From Adineta vaga (lineage: Eukaryota > Rotifera), in NCBI GenBank assembly GCA_021613535.1, contig CP075497.1:12338001-12402000 (forward strand): DNA of 64,000 nucleotides, in the 5' to 3' direction. This document shows, piece by piece, positions 1-10,964 of this stretch. The notes beneath the pieces were generated by a model. It saw only the letters and a list, made by a program, of their open reading frames with translations, was not told the DNA's origin and did no database searches. Made by a program: the position numbers and the translations under genes. Every line of letters begins with the position of its first letter. Within the stretch, counting starts at the first letter, position 1.

Positions 1-229
1 CATGAGATTTATATAAAATGAATAGATAAAAGAATCTATCGAGATAACAATTGACTAAATCTTCAATTATATTATCACTGAATTGAGCTATATACTCGAT
101 GACAAGTTCATTTAGATATACAATCTCTGATTTGAGTATAATTAAGTTTTCTTATTGATAATTCACACTGAAACAGCTTTCATGGTATAGTGTATTCAAA
201 TGCCTAAATGAATACTTTCATTTAATATT

Positions 230-247
230 CAATACACCTACGTTTTA
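230..247 (+). promoter_or_regulatory. Upstream block shared by the two peptide-precursor genes (copy 1)
   Basis: An 18-nt block, CAATACACCTACGTTTTA, about 190 nt before the first precursor's ATG. The second precursor has the same block with one mismatch at 1148-1165. A second short match follows in the same order (317-330 and 1262-1275, TTGACA[A/G]ATGAC core), then a run around AAATCAACT. The order and spacing suggest either a conserved promoter or a remnant of the tandem duplication. The regulatory role is inferred; only the sequence match is seen. Confidence 0.4.
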
Positions 248-418
248 TACTTTTTGATTCATTATCATATTTGTCAGGTTTTACAAAATTGAATTTCAAG
301 TATTTCTATGGAATCATTGACAAATGACACAGCATCTTCAAATCAACTTCTCTTCTTTCTCCACATATATTTCTTCCTACTTTCCTATTAAATCGTTAGC
401 ATTATTATTCAAACAACG

Positions 419-742
419 ATGTCGAAACATATTGGTCTCTTCTGTATATTCATCGCACTAGTTTATCTCAATACTATTCTTATTCAAGTTTCCGCAACAA
501 CAATCGATCATCCTAGTCAACCCATTGAAAGTCTACTTGACCCTGCCAATATTGATCCAGACTATTTCATTGCCAATCAACAAATGAGTTATGATGACGA
601 TAGTGAAGCTGGCGTAGATGGTTATCGAAAAAGAAGTTTTAGAAAAAATTGGGCAAAACTATTTGAAAGATCTCAACCTCGATACACGATTGCATTTCCT
701 GCTCTTTTACGTTCACGTCGATGGATTGAAGAAGAACAATAG
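419..742 (+). CDS. Secreted prohormone/neuropeptide-like precursor, copy 1
   Basis: A 107-residue single-exon ORF. Residues 1-27 form a signal peptide (charged start, long hydrophobic core, cut near VSA-T). A short acidic spacer follows, then a dibasic KR at about residues 71-72 that would release a C-terminal peptide containing NWAKLFERSQ and YTIAFPALLRSR. There is a further RR before the last six residues. The gene 0.7 kb downstream encodes a paralogue whose only well-conserved part is this C-terminal segment, which is the usual pattern for peptide precursors. No cysteine occurs in the predicted mature peptide, and no glycine amidation site is obvious. I do not recognise a named neuropeptide family; hormone or peptide function is inferred from precursor architecture. 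Confidence 0.65.
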   Translation: MSKHIGLFCIFIALVYLNTILIQVSATTIDHPSQPIESLLDPANIDPDYFIANQQMSYDDDSEAGVDGYRKRSFRKNWAKLFERSQPRYTIAFPALLRSRRWIEEEQ

Positions 743-1147
743 GATCAATATGAATACATCAATAGATAAATTGAGATTTTGAATCATGTCCTTGATGAAT
801 TTAAACAAATAAATAATCGATTAAGATGATAAAGAAAGACATATACACAGAATGTGATGAATAAAATCGAAGTAGATTGATATTTTATATCTCAACATCT
901 TCTAGAACATTCAATCCCTTGATAACAGTTTTCTTAACGAAAATCTATAGTATAGTTTTTTCAGATACTGTTCCTATATTTTATTTCGTATTTGCTCTGG
1001 ATATTTGGAATTGTGTCTGTACTCTTGTATAATATAATCATTTTTATCAAGATATTATAATTTATAAGTATCTCGTAGGATTCTTTCCTACAGGCACATT
1101 TTATTTTAAAATTACAATATGAACTGAATTGAGCGTAATACCTGACC

Positions 1148-1165
1148 CAATACGCCTACGTTTTA
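1148..1165 (+). promoter_or_regulatory. Upstream block shared by the two peptide-precursor genes (copy 2)
   Basis: CAATACGCCTACGTTTTA, 17 of 18 positions identical to 230-247, about 240 nt before the second precursor's ATG. It is followed at 1262-1275 by the second shared short block. It may be a promoter element or duplication residue; the sequence alone cannot say which. Confidence 0.4.
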
Positions 1166-1407
1166 GAAATTCTTTTTTCTTCTTTCTTCTTTCTTCTTTA
1201 ACAAACTAATTAAAATAAAAAGTTTAATTATGTACTCTATAGTGTATTGTCCTTTTAACAGTTGACAGATGACGGAAATACTCAAAATCAACTCTTATTC
1301 ATTTTTTTCTCTTTTATCTCTTTCATTTCATATTATTCATTAGTATTTATATCATCCACCAGACTACACGTACATTTATTTATACTCTTATCGTATATAC
1401 TGAATTC

Positions 1408-1713
1408 ATGTATAAGCAAACTGGTTTTTATTTGATGGTCTTAATAGTAATATTCCTTTACTTAGCCAATTCGTTTTCTGCAACATCAACAAATGGATTA
1501 AAATTAGATCAAAAACGATCTTTTGCACTTTTATTTGGACGTTATGGTTTAGGTTCTGACACTATTTTACCTCATCGACCAGTTAATGGTAATGAAAATG
1601 ACAATATGGCGATTCCAAGAAGAAACGATATGAAAAAGAAATGGGCAAGATTCTTTCAAGGATCCCAATCACCTTATTCAATTGCATTTCCAGCACTTAT
1701 TCGTTCACGTTAA
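1408..1713 (+). CDS. Secreted prohormone/neuropeptide-like precursor, copy 2
   Basis: A 101-residue single-exon paralogue of the gene at 419-742. The hydrophobic signal peptide covers about residues 1-25. A KR at about 36-37 precedes a segment SFALLFGRYGLG, which has no clear partner in copy 1. RR at about 70-71 and KKK precede the conserved C-terminal unit (KKWARFFQGSQ, then YSIAFPALIRSR), which ends the protein. Between the copies the spacer is unrelated and the C-terminal 25 residues are clearly homologous, so the C-terminal peptide is probably the functional product and the first peptide may be copy-specific. Both genes lie in the same orientation with matching upstream blocks. The family name is unknown to me. 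Confidence 0.65.
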   Translation: MYKQTGFYLMVLIVIFLYLANSFSATSTNGLKLDQKRSFALLFGRYGLGSDTILPHRPVNGNENDNMAIPRRNDMKKKWARFFQGSQSPYSIAFPALIRSR

Positions 1714-2704
1714 CACATCAAACCATAAACAATTGTATTATTTAAATGAGATAAATACTTAATTGATTTCTTTTGTTTCTCGAAGTATATAAATCAAATA
1801 AATGAATTCAATCACTGGACGAAAATATCTACAAATTTGATTTTTATTTCTTATTAAAAACAAGTATCGCTCACAATGAAATTGACTAAATAAATAGAAA
1901 CATACTATCTAATGAAAGAAAATCATCTTGAGAGTGTAGCTGAGAGTAAAGTAGAACACTAGCATCCTCATCCACACCGTACCATTATCTAGTGTACAAT
2001 AGATGTAACCCAGTTGATTATCTGTAATGTCCGTTGTAACTCGATGAGTACATAGCACTTAATTTATTGGACATTTCCGCAGATCAAAGAATCCGGTGCG
2101 AAAACGGTCGATTTCTGAGCATTCGCTATAGTTTCATGGAAGCAGCATTCCGGAACGGAATATTTTTTCTTCGCATGTTAATATATAATCATATTGATAT
2201 TCGAAGAAATTCTCGATAAGATTTCTATTAAATTTATTATGTTTTTTTTCTTTCAATTATCTGTTTTTTTATTATTATATCCAAATGTGAATCTATCAAA
2301 GTCAATGAGCTCTTTATCGATATGAAAAGAATTCAATTCTGTAACTTACAAATCTATTCTTGATTGTTTTGATTCGAATCGAATCAACGAGTACTGCAAA
2401 GAAAAACAACTTTTTTTTCTTTCAGTGATTTGCGCCACCTGTGCATTTAGAAAAGAAAAAGCAAACGATGTATATTTTTATGCTATATACATATATGAAA
2501 ATAGGAGAAAAAGACATCAAAGTAGAAAAAAAATAAGATCGATTCATATGAATACAGAACGAAAGAATCATCGTACAAAAGAACTATGTATAGACATTAA
2601 TCGTTGTTTTGCATTTTTTATTATATCATAAAAAATACGTCGTTGATTTTTTACATATTCATCAATTGTTTTTTCGATATTTTTCCCGTTTGATTAAAAG
2701 ATTA
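1714..2704. other. Intergenic region, no gene seen
   Basis: AT-rich sequence without a convincing coding exon. It contains the segment at about 2190-2233 that reappears at 6292-6336 in front of the dead calcineurin-like copy. The ORF at 2425-2631 looks like chance: low-complexity K/R-rich translation and no homology that I recognise. Confidence 0.5.
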
Positions 2705-4099
2705 ATGGATCAACCACCTAGTGATCGAATCATAAATGATATTCCATATCCTCGTGCTAGTTTATTAACAGAAGAGAAGTTATTTGATCCATCAACAGGT
2801 TTACCATCGATTAGTCGTTTAACAAAACATTTACGAGAAGAAGGTCATTTGGATGAACGATGTGCATTACGTCTTGTTGAACTTGCAAGAGGAATATTTG
2901 AACGTGAACCAAATATGTTATTAGTTCAACGACCAGTTACAATTGTTGCTGATGTTCATGGACAATTTTATGATTTATTAACAATCTTATCAGCTGGTGG
3001 TGATCCATCGAATACTCGATATTTATTCTTAGGTGATTATGTTGATCGAGGTCAATTTGAATGTGAATGTATTTTTCTTTTATTTGCACTTAAAATCAAA
3101 TATCCACAAAATATCAATTTACTTCGTGGAAATCATGAGACTCGTCAAATGACAAAATCATTTCAATTTAAATTAGAATGTGAAAAGAAATATCAATCGA
3201 AAACATTATACAATGCTTGTATGCATGCATTCGATGCATTACCTATTTGTGCATTAGTTGATTCACGTTTTCTATGTATGCATGCTGGAATATCACCTGA
3301 TATTCATACATTAGCAGATATTGAACAACTTGATCGATTTAAAGAAACTCCTAATTCAGGTTCATTATGTGATTTACTTTGGAGTGATCCAAGTGAAGAG
3401 TTCGATCAATTAAATGATCAAGAACCACCTTTTAAACCAAATAATGTTCGTGGTTGTTCGTATTTCTTCTCTTATTATGCATGTCGAGAATTTCTATTAC
3501 GAAATAAACTTTTATCAATTATTCGTGGACATGAAGTACAAAAAAATGGTGTAAGATTCTTTCATAAATCATCTCGTACAAATTTTCCGGTTCTTATTTC
3601 ACTTTTTTCGGCACCAAATTATTGTGATACATATAATAATGTTGCTGCGATATTAAAATTAAGTGAAAGTCAACAGTTATCTGTTGTACATATTGACGCA
3701 CATGGTCATCCATTTGTTTTACCAAATTATGAAAATGGTTTTCAATTTGGTGAACGATTTCTTGTTTATTATGCAACACAACTTCTTCTTTCATTGTTTA
3801 ATATGTATTCACCTGATGAATTAGCTGCTGATGATGGCCGTCGAGATAAAACAGCTGTCGAGTTGTTAAATAAAAAACGATTAATTGAAGCAATGGAAAA
3901 AGCGTATGGTGAAGTGAAAAAAACCAATAAAATTGCATTGAATTTACGTGGTTTAACACCATCTTATAAAGCTTATAAGGAATTATTAGCTCGACCAGAC
4001 ATTAAAGCATTAGTTCAAGAAGCGGAAAAGGGTCGAATTAAAGATTATGATCAAGCTCTTCAATTAGATCAGATATTCGAACGACGACCTTCGACTTAA
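2705..4099 (+). CDS. Calcineurin A-like Ser/Thr phosphatase (intronless)
   Basis: A 464-residue PP2B-type catalytic subunit; family members dephosphorylate pSer/pThr targets under calcium-calmodulin control. The metal-site motifs are present: DVHG (83-86), GDYVDRG (110-116), RGNHE (141-145), CMHAGIS and RGHE. The calcineurin signature (LCDLLWSDPSE, NVRGCSYFF, SAPNYCDTYNN) supports PP2B rather than PP1/PP2A. The regulatory tail is diverged, but it ends in a segment like the calcineurin autoinhibitory helix (DYDQALQLDQIFERRP). I chose the ATG at 2705 because family similarity starts there; an in-frame ATG at 2609 would add 32 unlike residues. No intron interrupts the whole gene, whereas its neighbours have many, so it may be a retrocopy. 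The standard RAHE motif reads RGHE here. Confidence 0.85.
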   Translation: MDQPPSDRIINDIPYPRASLLTEEKLFDPSTGLPSISRLTKHLREEGHLDERCALRLVELARGIFEREPNMLLVQRPVTIVADVHGQFYDLLTILSAGGDPSNTRYLFLGDYVDRGQFECECIFLLFALKIKYPQNINLLRGNHETRQMTKSFQFKLECEKKYQSKTLYNACMHAFDALPICALVDSRFLCMHAGISPDIHTLADIEQLDRFKETPNSGSLCDLLWSDPSEEFDQLNDQEPPFKPNNVRGCSYFFSYYACREFLLRNKLLSIIRGHEVQKNGVRFFHKSSRTNFPVLISLFSAPNYCDTYNNVAAILKLSESQQLSVVHIDAHGHPFVLPNYENGFQFGERFLVYYATQLLLSLFNMYSPDELAADDGRRDKTAVELLNKKRLIEAMEKAYGEVKKTNKIALNLRGLTPSYKAYKELLARPDIKALVQEAEKGRIKDYDQALQLDQIFERRPST

Positions 4100-6290
4100 T
4101 CATGATTCATCTTCTTGAATATTTCAGCAATCAACACAACATTTATTGACATATTATCTTGAATAAAAACATTCTTTTAATATAGATTTAGAAAATGAAA
4201 TTTAATCTTTTGAGGTTTTATTTATCTAATTTCGAATGTGCGTAAATGTAAAATAGGACATTAACATCAATATTAACAACTTTCTTCACAGAAGTCGAAT
4301 CTAGCTGTGATTTACATAGAATTAGATGTTGAGACTTGATTTTAACAGTATGATTTTCCAAGAAAATCGAGTATCATTGAAAGAATTTCTTTTTTCAAAC
4401 TTCATATTGCGACAGCAACGATATTATAATTTACATATTTTTTAACTATTTTGCAATACATTCAAATTAATTTATAATTAAACTAAGTAGCTTTGCTATC
4501 TGGTAAGTAATCAGATGTATTATCTGATGTTTTAATTTCAAAATTGATATAGATTTTAATGATTTTGACTTTTCTGGAAAGTTAATAACAACATGAACAT
4601 TTCATATTCTTCTGTTCGTTTGAATCGTCATCGTCTTTCGCGAAATCTTACAAATCTAACATCCATTTTGTAAAAACAAATAATATTTTCAGTATTCTAA
4701 GCAAGAAAGTCTTTTAAAAATGCGTCAAGACACACCATTCGATGCAGAATTTTATTCTCTGCAAAACGAGCTACTTGATTTTCACTCAGATAACTGAAGA
4801 CGCTCAATACCTTTCCATGTAGTTTCTCACTTTCTGCTCAGATTTTGAGTTCTCATTTCGATCTGATGCTTTCTATACAGCACTTAGCTACACACTTGTC
4901 AAGGACATTTTCAATCATCATCCTTACTATGATAGCAATTTTACCTCGATTAGTAAAATGATATGTACTGTAGTAAAAAAGTGCATGAGGAAACAAGTCA
5001 AACAGAGCTGTAGAATGTTCTCTTATCTGTAATCAAACATGAAGATTTACTTCAACAATTATGAAGTTGATATTTATTATAAATGTCAGTGAAACGATCT
5101 GCTGAATTAATTCTTGATTTTTTCGACAAAAAAAAGTTAAAGACCAAGCATCATCTGTTCGTTTGCAAAACTCGTACAGATGAAATTTCTTTAATTGGAT
5201 GTATTCATCTTCCAACAAGCTCTGGAGATGAAAATGCTTCAACAACTTCTATAACGGAGATTTATCGGTATTGGTGCATCAAACTTTCTTCATACTAGTG
5301 GTTTCTTTCTTTTTTAGTCGATGATGCATAATTTCATATGCTTTATTTGAATTACAATGAAGAAATACATAAAGAAAAGCATTGCACAAATAGATTCTCA
5401 TGAAAACACAGGTGAGTATTTTTGTCGATCAAAAAACCCTTTTTTTTAGAGATTACGCAGTTTTCGGAAGTTCATCGAAAACTAATGCCATGTGCTCCAA
5501 AACTCTATATTCATGTCTCGTTCATTTTTGTAGAAGTTTCTGTCAGACATTTGACATTTGATACAACTAATAAATATGTTTTACTATAGTATATGCTATT
5601 CATTATGTATATTAATCCATAAATCGTTGTATCAAACGGAGATTTTCTAACTATGACTTACATTATTGATCAATGAAAAATATATGTGGTAATGTTCAGT
5701 AATAGCAGTAGGCATGTTCGATATGGATATTGTGAGAATCTGAATCTCGCCCTTACATGTAATGAGACGTCATATAATTCGCGACCGTCCACATGAGTAT
5801 AACAACTGAACGATCATACAATAATTAGACTATATTTATTTGTACATTATCAAATGTTAGAGCATGCTCTGACTGTGTGATTATATATGTGAATACTATT
5901 TTTGCTTATAAAGTAAGTTCAATGCAATTCCCGACCAATTTACTTCAGATTAAACGTTAGATTGTCTATGAAAGGAAACGTTCAAGTATCTCAACTAAAA
6001 TTTCTATAGCAGATACTTTTGTTTGATTTTTCAGTATTTTATGCGATTACATACGATATGTACCATTAATTCTTCTTGGATGAAAAAAAGTTTGCTGCAT
6101 ATAAACTAGATCTTCATATTTATCCGTATTTGAATATTAAACTAACTATCAATAACTTTTATTTATTTTCTGTTTAAATGTATCTTTTGGATTGCATTCA
6201 TGTCGAAGTTATTTCGATAGGTTTGGGAATGGCTTTCATCTATAACAATAAATTATTTGAGAAACAAGTGTTGTTTCTCTACACAAAATG
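4100..6290. other. Intergenic region, about 2.2 kb
   Basis: Mostly structureless AT-rich sequence between the live and dead calcineurin-like copies. The only coding-like piece I can point to is the short ORF at 5083-5298, listed separately. No RNA gene or repeat array was seen. Confidence 0.5.
5083..5298 (+). CDS. Short ORF, possible remnant of a transposase-like N-terminus
   Basis: A 71-residue ORF beginning MSVKRSAELILDFFDKKKLK. The pattern of a basic start, then LDFF, then K-rich residues resembles the N-termini of many BED/TTF-type hAT-family proteins, which continue into a zinc finger. Here the ORF stops after 71 residues and no continuation was found downstream in any frame. It could therefore be a transposon remnant, a truncated gene, or chance. 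The resemblance is weak and from memory. Confidence 0.25.
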   Translation: MSVKRSAELILDFFDKKKLKTKHHLFVCKTRTDEISLIGCIHLPTSSGDENASTTSITEIYRYWCIKLSSY

Positions 6291-6492
6291 TTATATTGAT
6301 ATTTGAAGAAATTCTCGACAAGATTTCTGTTAAATATGTGCTTTAAAATCATCGTATATGGCTTATAAAGAAATATTAGCTCGACCAGATATTCAACCAT
6401 TATAGTTCAAGAAGCTGAAAGAGGTTGAATCAAATATTATGAACAAGCACTTCAATTGGAACAAATATATGAACGATGACCATCAACATAAT
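6291..6492 (+). pseudogene. Internally deleted copy of the calcineurin-like gene
   Basis: Positions 6292-6336 match the 5' flank of the intact gene (2190-2233) at about 40 of 44 positions. After only about 24 nt the sequence then jumps to the gene's last 130 nt (6361-6492 against roughly 3970-4099). The C-terminal part is out of function: it reads ...RPDIQPL then TAG, and a second stop (TGA) follows. Nearly all of the catalytic domain is absent. The join of 5' flank to 3' end shows that the copied unit included non-transcribed or UTR sequence and later lost its middle. Confidence 0.8.
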
Positions 6493-6545
6493 TCTTTTTT
6501 CTAAAAAATAATCCAGTAATAAATCTGAAAAAGAAAAGAAAAAAT

Positions 6546-8326
6546 TTAATCTAATTTTTTGTTTATCTTTAGAAAATAATAATCTAATTCTGATTGTTCA
6601 ACAGCACTTGGTGCTTCCGAAATAAGATCTTTTCCTGAACTTGTTTTCGGAAAAGGTATTACATCTCGAATATGTTCTGTTTCTAAAACTAAAGCAAGAA
6701 GACGATCTAATCCTAGAGCAATACCACCATGTGGTGGTGCACCATATTGTAATGCTTTTAAAAGATGTTCTAAATGTTCAATTGGTAAATGAAGAATATC
6801 ATTTAGAATAAAACGTTGTAATTTCGAATCATATATTCTAATTGAACCACCACCAACTTCAAAACCATTTAAAACAAGATCATAATGTTGACCAATAATA
6901 CGTGGCCAATCTTTTTTCGATGATAATAATGATAAATGTTCATCAATTGGTGCAGTAAATGGATGATGAGTTGATTCCAGTTGTGTTCGATCATTTGCCA
7001 TCGGTGTAAATAAGGGAAAATCGGTAATCCAGAGGAAATTCCATTGACGTTTTTTTCTTAATTCAATTTTATATTCATTTTCAAGAAAATCAGCCAGTTT
7101 TAAACGAAAATTTCCCATTTTGATCAAATCTTCATCTTCATTTTTTGTTCTATTCATTGAAAATATCTTCTGTATTTCATCGTATTGAATATCAACATCA
7201 TCTTCAATTAAATTCTTGACATTATTCAAAGAAATTGGACTGGTAATAGAAAATTTATCAGATGTATGTTCAATTTCTAAACCAAAACGAGTATCTGGTT
7301 TATCTGTTCCATAACGTGACATGGATTCTGCATAAGTTAAACGAGGAAATGGAGTATTTTGAAGTTGATCAGGCCAACAATACGATAAAAGTTCTTCGAT
7401 TAGAGAGAAAATGTTTTCTCGTGAAACAAAACTTAATTCTAAATCAATTTGAGTAAATTCAGGTTGACGATCTCGACGCCCTGAAATCAAATATAAATTT
7501 CTTATGGAAAATTTTTTCTCAATAAACCTGTTTCATCTCGAAAACATTTCGCAATTTGAAAATATCGATCAAAACCTCCCATCATTAATAATTGTTTGAA
7601 TTGTTGTGGACTTTGTGTTAATGAATAGAATAATCCACCACCTTGAGAATGTGTTGGAACTAAGAATTCTCTTGCACCACCAGGTGTACGACGAAATAGT
7701 AATGGAGTTTCTATATCAACAAATGAATGTTTTAAGAAAAACTCACGAACTTTAGCAATGAATAATGAACGAAAACGAATACGTTCTTGCATTATATCAC
7801 GACGGAAATCTAAATAACGATAAATTAAACGTGTTTTCTCATCAGATTCATGATATTTTGATAGATCAATTGGAATTTGCGGTAAACACGAATTAATTAC
7901 TTGAAAATCGGTTACATGAATCTAAAAATGACTTCTTCTATTTTCTTTTTCTAAATTATTCGAACATACTTCAAGATCACCTAATGACATATCGGTATTA
8001 ATATCTTTTTCAGGTCGTTTTTTTAATACTCCTTTGATATGTACACAAGATTCTACAGATGTTTGTTTTAATATTTGACGTTCTTGTTTCATTGTTGATG
8101 GAAGAATAAATTGAATTAATCCCGAATGATCACGAAGAACACCAAATGAGTTCAAACGACGATATTGTAACCAACCATGAAGAGATACTGAAGTATCAAT
8201 TAGGTTTTTATTCGATAAATCAGATACTAAATGTTGTCGATAAGAATATTTTGTTGAATATGATGAAGATAATCGACAACAATGACGTACTGTTAAAGAA
8301 AACTGTTTTAAAAGATTAGAAAACAT
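6546..8326 (-). CDS. DARS2: Mitochondrial aspartyl-tRNA synthetase
   Basis: A three-exon gene (8326-7970, 7921-7528, 7480-6546; introns of 48 and 47 nt), 561 residues; the human protein is 645. It charges tRNA-Asp with aspartate. The N-terminus is basic and Ser-rich, as expected for a mitochondrial targeting peptide. Then come the OB-fold anticodon domain (SLHGWLQYRR, GDLE), motif 1 region (LIYRYLDFRRD), motif 2 (FRDETG/RRDRQPEFTQIDLE, assembled across intron 2) and motif 3 (GLDRLLALVL, residues 507-516). The HPFTAPI segment and the bacterial-type insertion are present, which marks the bacterial/organellar class rather than cytosolic AspRS. An apparent in-frame TAG after exon 1 lies inside intron 1. 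It is divergent to the LASP-type gene, with 379 nt between the start codons. Confidence 0.93.
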
Positions 8327-8705
8327 ATCTATCTATAAGAATTGTTCACAAAATCAGGTTTTATCTATCATGTACCTTTCTGAAGAAAGTTGATTGGTTA
8401 GTTAACTCGACCAATCCTATTGTTGATAGTATGAGTAATTTGTACTTATTTAAAAAAAAAGAATTGAATTTATTTCTTTTATATGGAAATGATTAATAAA
8501 AGAAAGTTTTGAAGGAAATGAATCAAAATAGTATTATGTTTATTTTCATTGGTTAAACAAATGAATGTTGAAAAAAATAGATTTGATCTGCTCTGTTGTT
8601 TGTCTCTGTTGTTTGGTTAAAGCAACAAAGAAGATTTTATTTTCTCTTTCAATCCTTCAGATTTTTCTTCTTTTTTTTGTCAAACAATAAAAAAATCAAA
8701 GAACA

Positions 8706-10186
8706 ATGTCTATGGCACAAAAGAAGTGTGGAAAATGTGAGAAAATCGTTTATCCAGCTGAAGAAATCAAATGTCTTGATAAAGTAAATTGACTATTTCA
8801 TACGTTCTTTTTCTTCTTCTACGCACATTCTTTAGTTTCGATAGATTAGATAACAAGGTAATTCTTGTGTGAGAATGTATTTTAATATCCTCAATTTTAT
8901 AAAATAGAAACGCATGACGTTTTCTTCCTTTTGAATAGAAGAGAAGAAAAACAAACAATTATCTTTGAAATTCTTTATTTTGTTTATAGTTTTGGCATAA
9001 AGGATGTTTAAAATGTACAGTATGTGGAATGACACTTAATGTTAAAAATGTCAAAGGTTATGATAAAATGCCTTATTGTAATGCGTAAGTATTTCAAAGA
9101 TGTTTTAATGATTAAAAATTCAAGATTTTTGTTTAGACATTATCCTCAACCTAAGCCAACTGTTGTTGCTGATAATCCTGAAATGCAACGTATTCGTGCA
9201 CTGACAGATATTCAAAGCAATGTAAGAAATTATTTCTATCAAATATGAAAATAGTTTTTGGACGTTTTAAGGCGAAATATCATGAAGATTTTAATAAAAG
9301 TAAAGGAAAATTTACATCTGTGACCGATAATCCGGAATTAACACGAGCGAAAGAACATCAACGTATTGTTAGTCAAGCGGAATATACTGGTAAACGAAAA
9401 GATAGTACATCACAAATACTTAATCAAGGTAAAAATTTTATTCGAATGAAATCTTTCAGTTTTTTTATTTTCTTTTTAAGATCATCCACAAGAATCACAT
9501 ACAAATAATGTTAATAATCGAGCTTATAATCCATCTGGACCAACGATCGGTCGTGGTAAGTTGATGTTCTTTTTAAATTTTAATCTTGAGTTTTTATCGA
9601 ATTGTTTTAGTCGCAGATTATGATCCGATGAACGATGCTCGTGGTTCATTGGCACGTGGTTATGAGCCAACTTCAAAAGCGATGCATGCTTCTAGTAAGG
9701 AAACATCATATTTTTGAAAATGTCGTTCATTCAAAAAAAAAATATTGATATTTTACCTTATCTGTAGAATATGAAAACAATCCCAAAGATGTAACTCAAT
9801 CCAATACAAAATCTGATCATAATGACAATGGAAATAAAAACTCTTCTCATCAATATGAAGACGAAACACATATTCCATCAAATAACAATAATAATAATAA
9901 TAATAATCATGACGATAATCAATATTCACATGGTGATAGACGATCACCACAAGTAAGATTATTCAGAGGAAAATTGAAAAACATATTTTCACAAAAAAAA
10001 TATCTTTAGATAAAAGTTCGTGCACTTTATTCATATACAGCAGCAGAAGCAGATGAAATAAGTTTTACTGAAGGTGATACACTTGTTGAATGTGAAGAAA
10101 TTGATGCTGGTTGGATGTTAGGTCGAAATCCAAAAACAGGTCGACAAGGTTTACTTCCATCGAACTATGTGGAAATTATACAATGA
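8706..10186 (+). CDS. LASP1: LIM and SH3 domain protein (LASP/nebulin family)
   Basis: Eight exons: 8706-8783, 8990-9084, 9137-9221, 9272-9428, 9481-9555, 9611-9694, 9768-9952 and 10010-10186; 311 residues, in frame throughout. It is an actin-associated scaffold of the cytoskeleton. The LIM domain covers residues 8-62 (zinc ligands include C8, C11, H29, C32, C35, C38, C56). Two nebulin-type repeats follow ([11 protein letters not shown], then [13 protein letters not shown]), then a low-complexity linker with an N8 run, then a C-terminal SH3 domain at 254-311 ([24 protein letters not shown]). This order and length match LASP1. Intron 1 is 206 nt; the others are about 50-75 nt. A run of ORF through intron 3 is not exonic, because splicing at 9222-9271 restores the nebulin repeat. 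Confidence 0.93.
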
Positions 10187-10675
10187 GAATGAAAAAAGTC
10201 CTTATTTCTTTTCTTTTCTTTTTTGTTTTCATTTTTATTTGGGAATTTGATTTCTTTCTCATAGAGATTAATTCAGTGTAAATAATAACACTCATTCATT
10301 TTCTTTCTTTTTGTACTTTATGATACTATCAGCAACAAAATACGAATCTTCTTATCTTACTTTCGCGTTCATTGTCTACATTCTTTTTCTTTCTCTTTCT
10401 CTTTCTATTTTGCCATGTGTATGCGTTGTTACAGTTTCAAAAGAACTCTTAGAGACAAACATTTTTTCAAATAAACTTTCAAATCACGCAATATTTAACT
10501 TCGTTATAGTACCGTGCATGTACAAAATACTAGGACTAATACAAAGTTACTTGTCTATTCGGCGATGAGAATAATAACTAAAAGGACAACAAAATTGATA
10601 AAACGTGTTTTTTTCTGATTATTCTGGAACTAAAACAAATGACACGAAGAACGAGGAAAATATGTATCATTTATA

Positions 10676-10798
10676 GAACAGTGAATAATCCTTTGCTTTG
10701 ATTGAACGATCTAGAACGTTGGAGAAAGAATATGGAAAATGAGGTTTATCGAACAGTGAATAATCCTTTGCCTTGATTAGACGATCTAGAACGTTGGA
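10676..10798. repeat. Imperfect tandem duplication, period 75 bp
   Basis: GAACAGTGAATAATCCTTTG starts at 10676 and again at 10751. About 48 nt match with few differences, ending at GATCTAGAACGTTGG; the 27 nt between the copies are unmatched. It is a local duplication with no evident function. Confidence 0.7.
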
Positions 10799-10964
10799 AA
10801 AACCCAGTGGTTAATTCCATGTTATAGATTTTTTTCCAAGGAGAAAATGGTATAAATATTAGAGAATGGTCTGTAATATGCATTGTATTGCAAAGCACAA
10901 ATATTTCATCAGAAATCAAGTAAGTTTGAAATAGGGATGAGTTACTTGATTTAGCCTTTTCATT

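Noticed and set aside
7922-7969. An in-frame TAG that seems to end the aspartyl-tRNA synthetase early
   Set aside because: It lies in a 48-nt GTATG...TTTTTAG intron; removing it restores the family sequence GDLE-IHVTDFQV.
9222-9271. Continuous ORF around 9245-9508 as a separate small gene
   Set aside because: It begins in an intron of the LASP-type gene; its body is that gene's nebulin-repeat exon.
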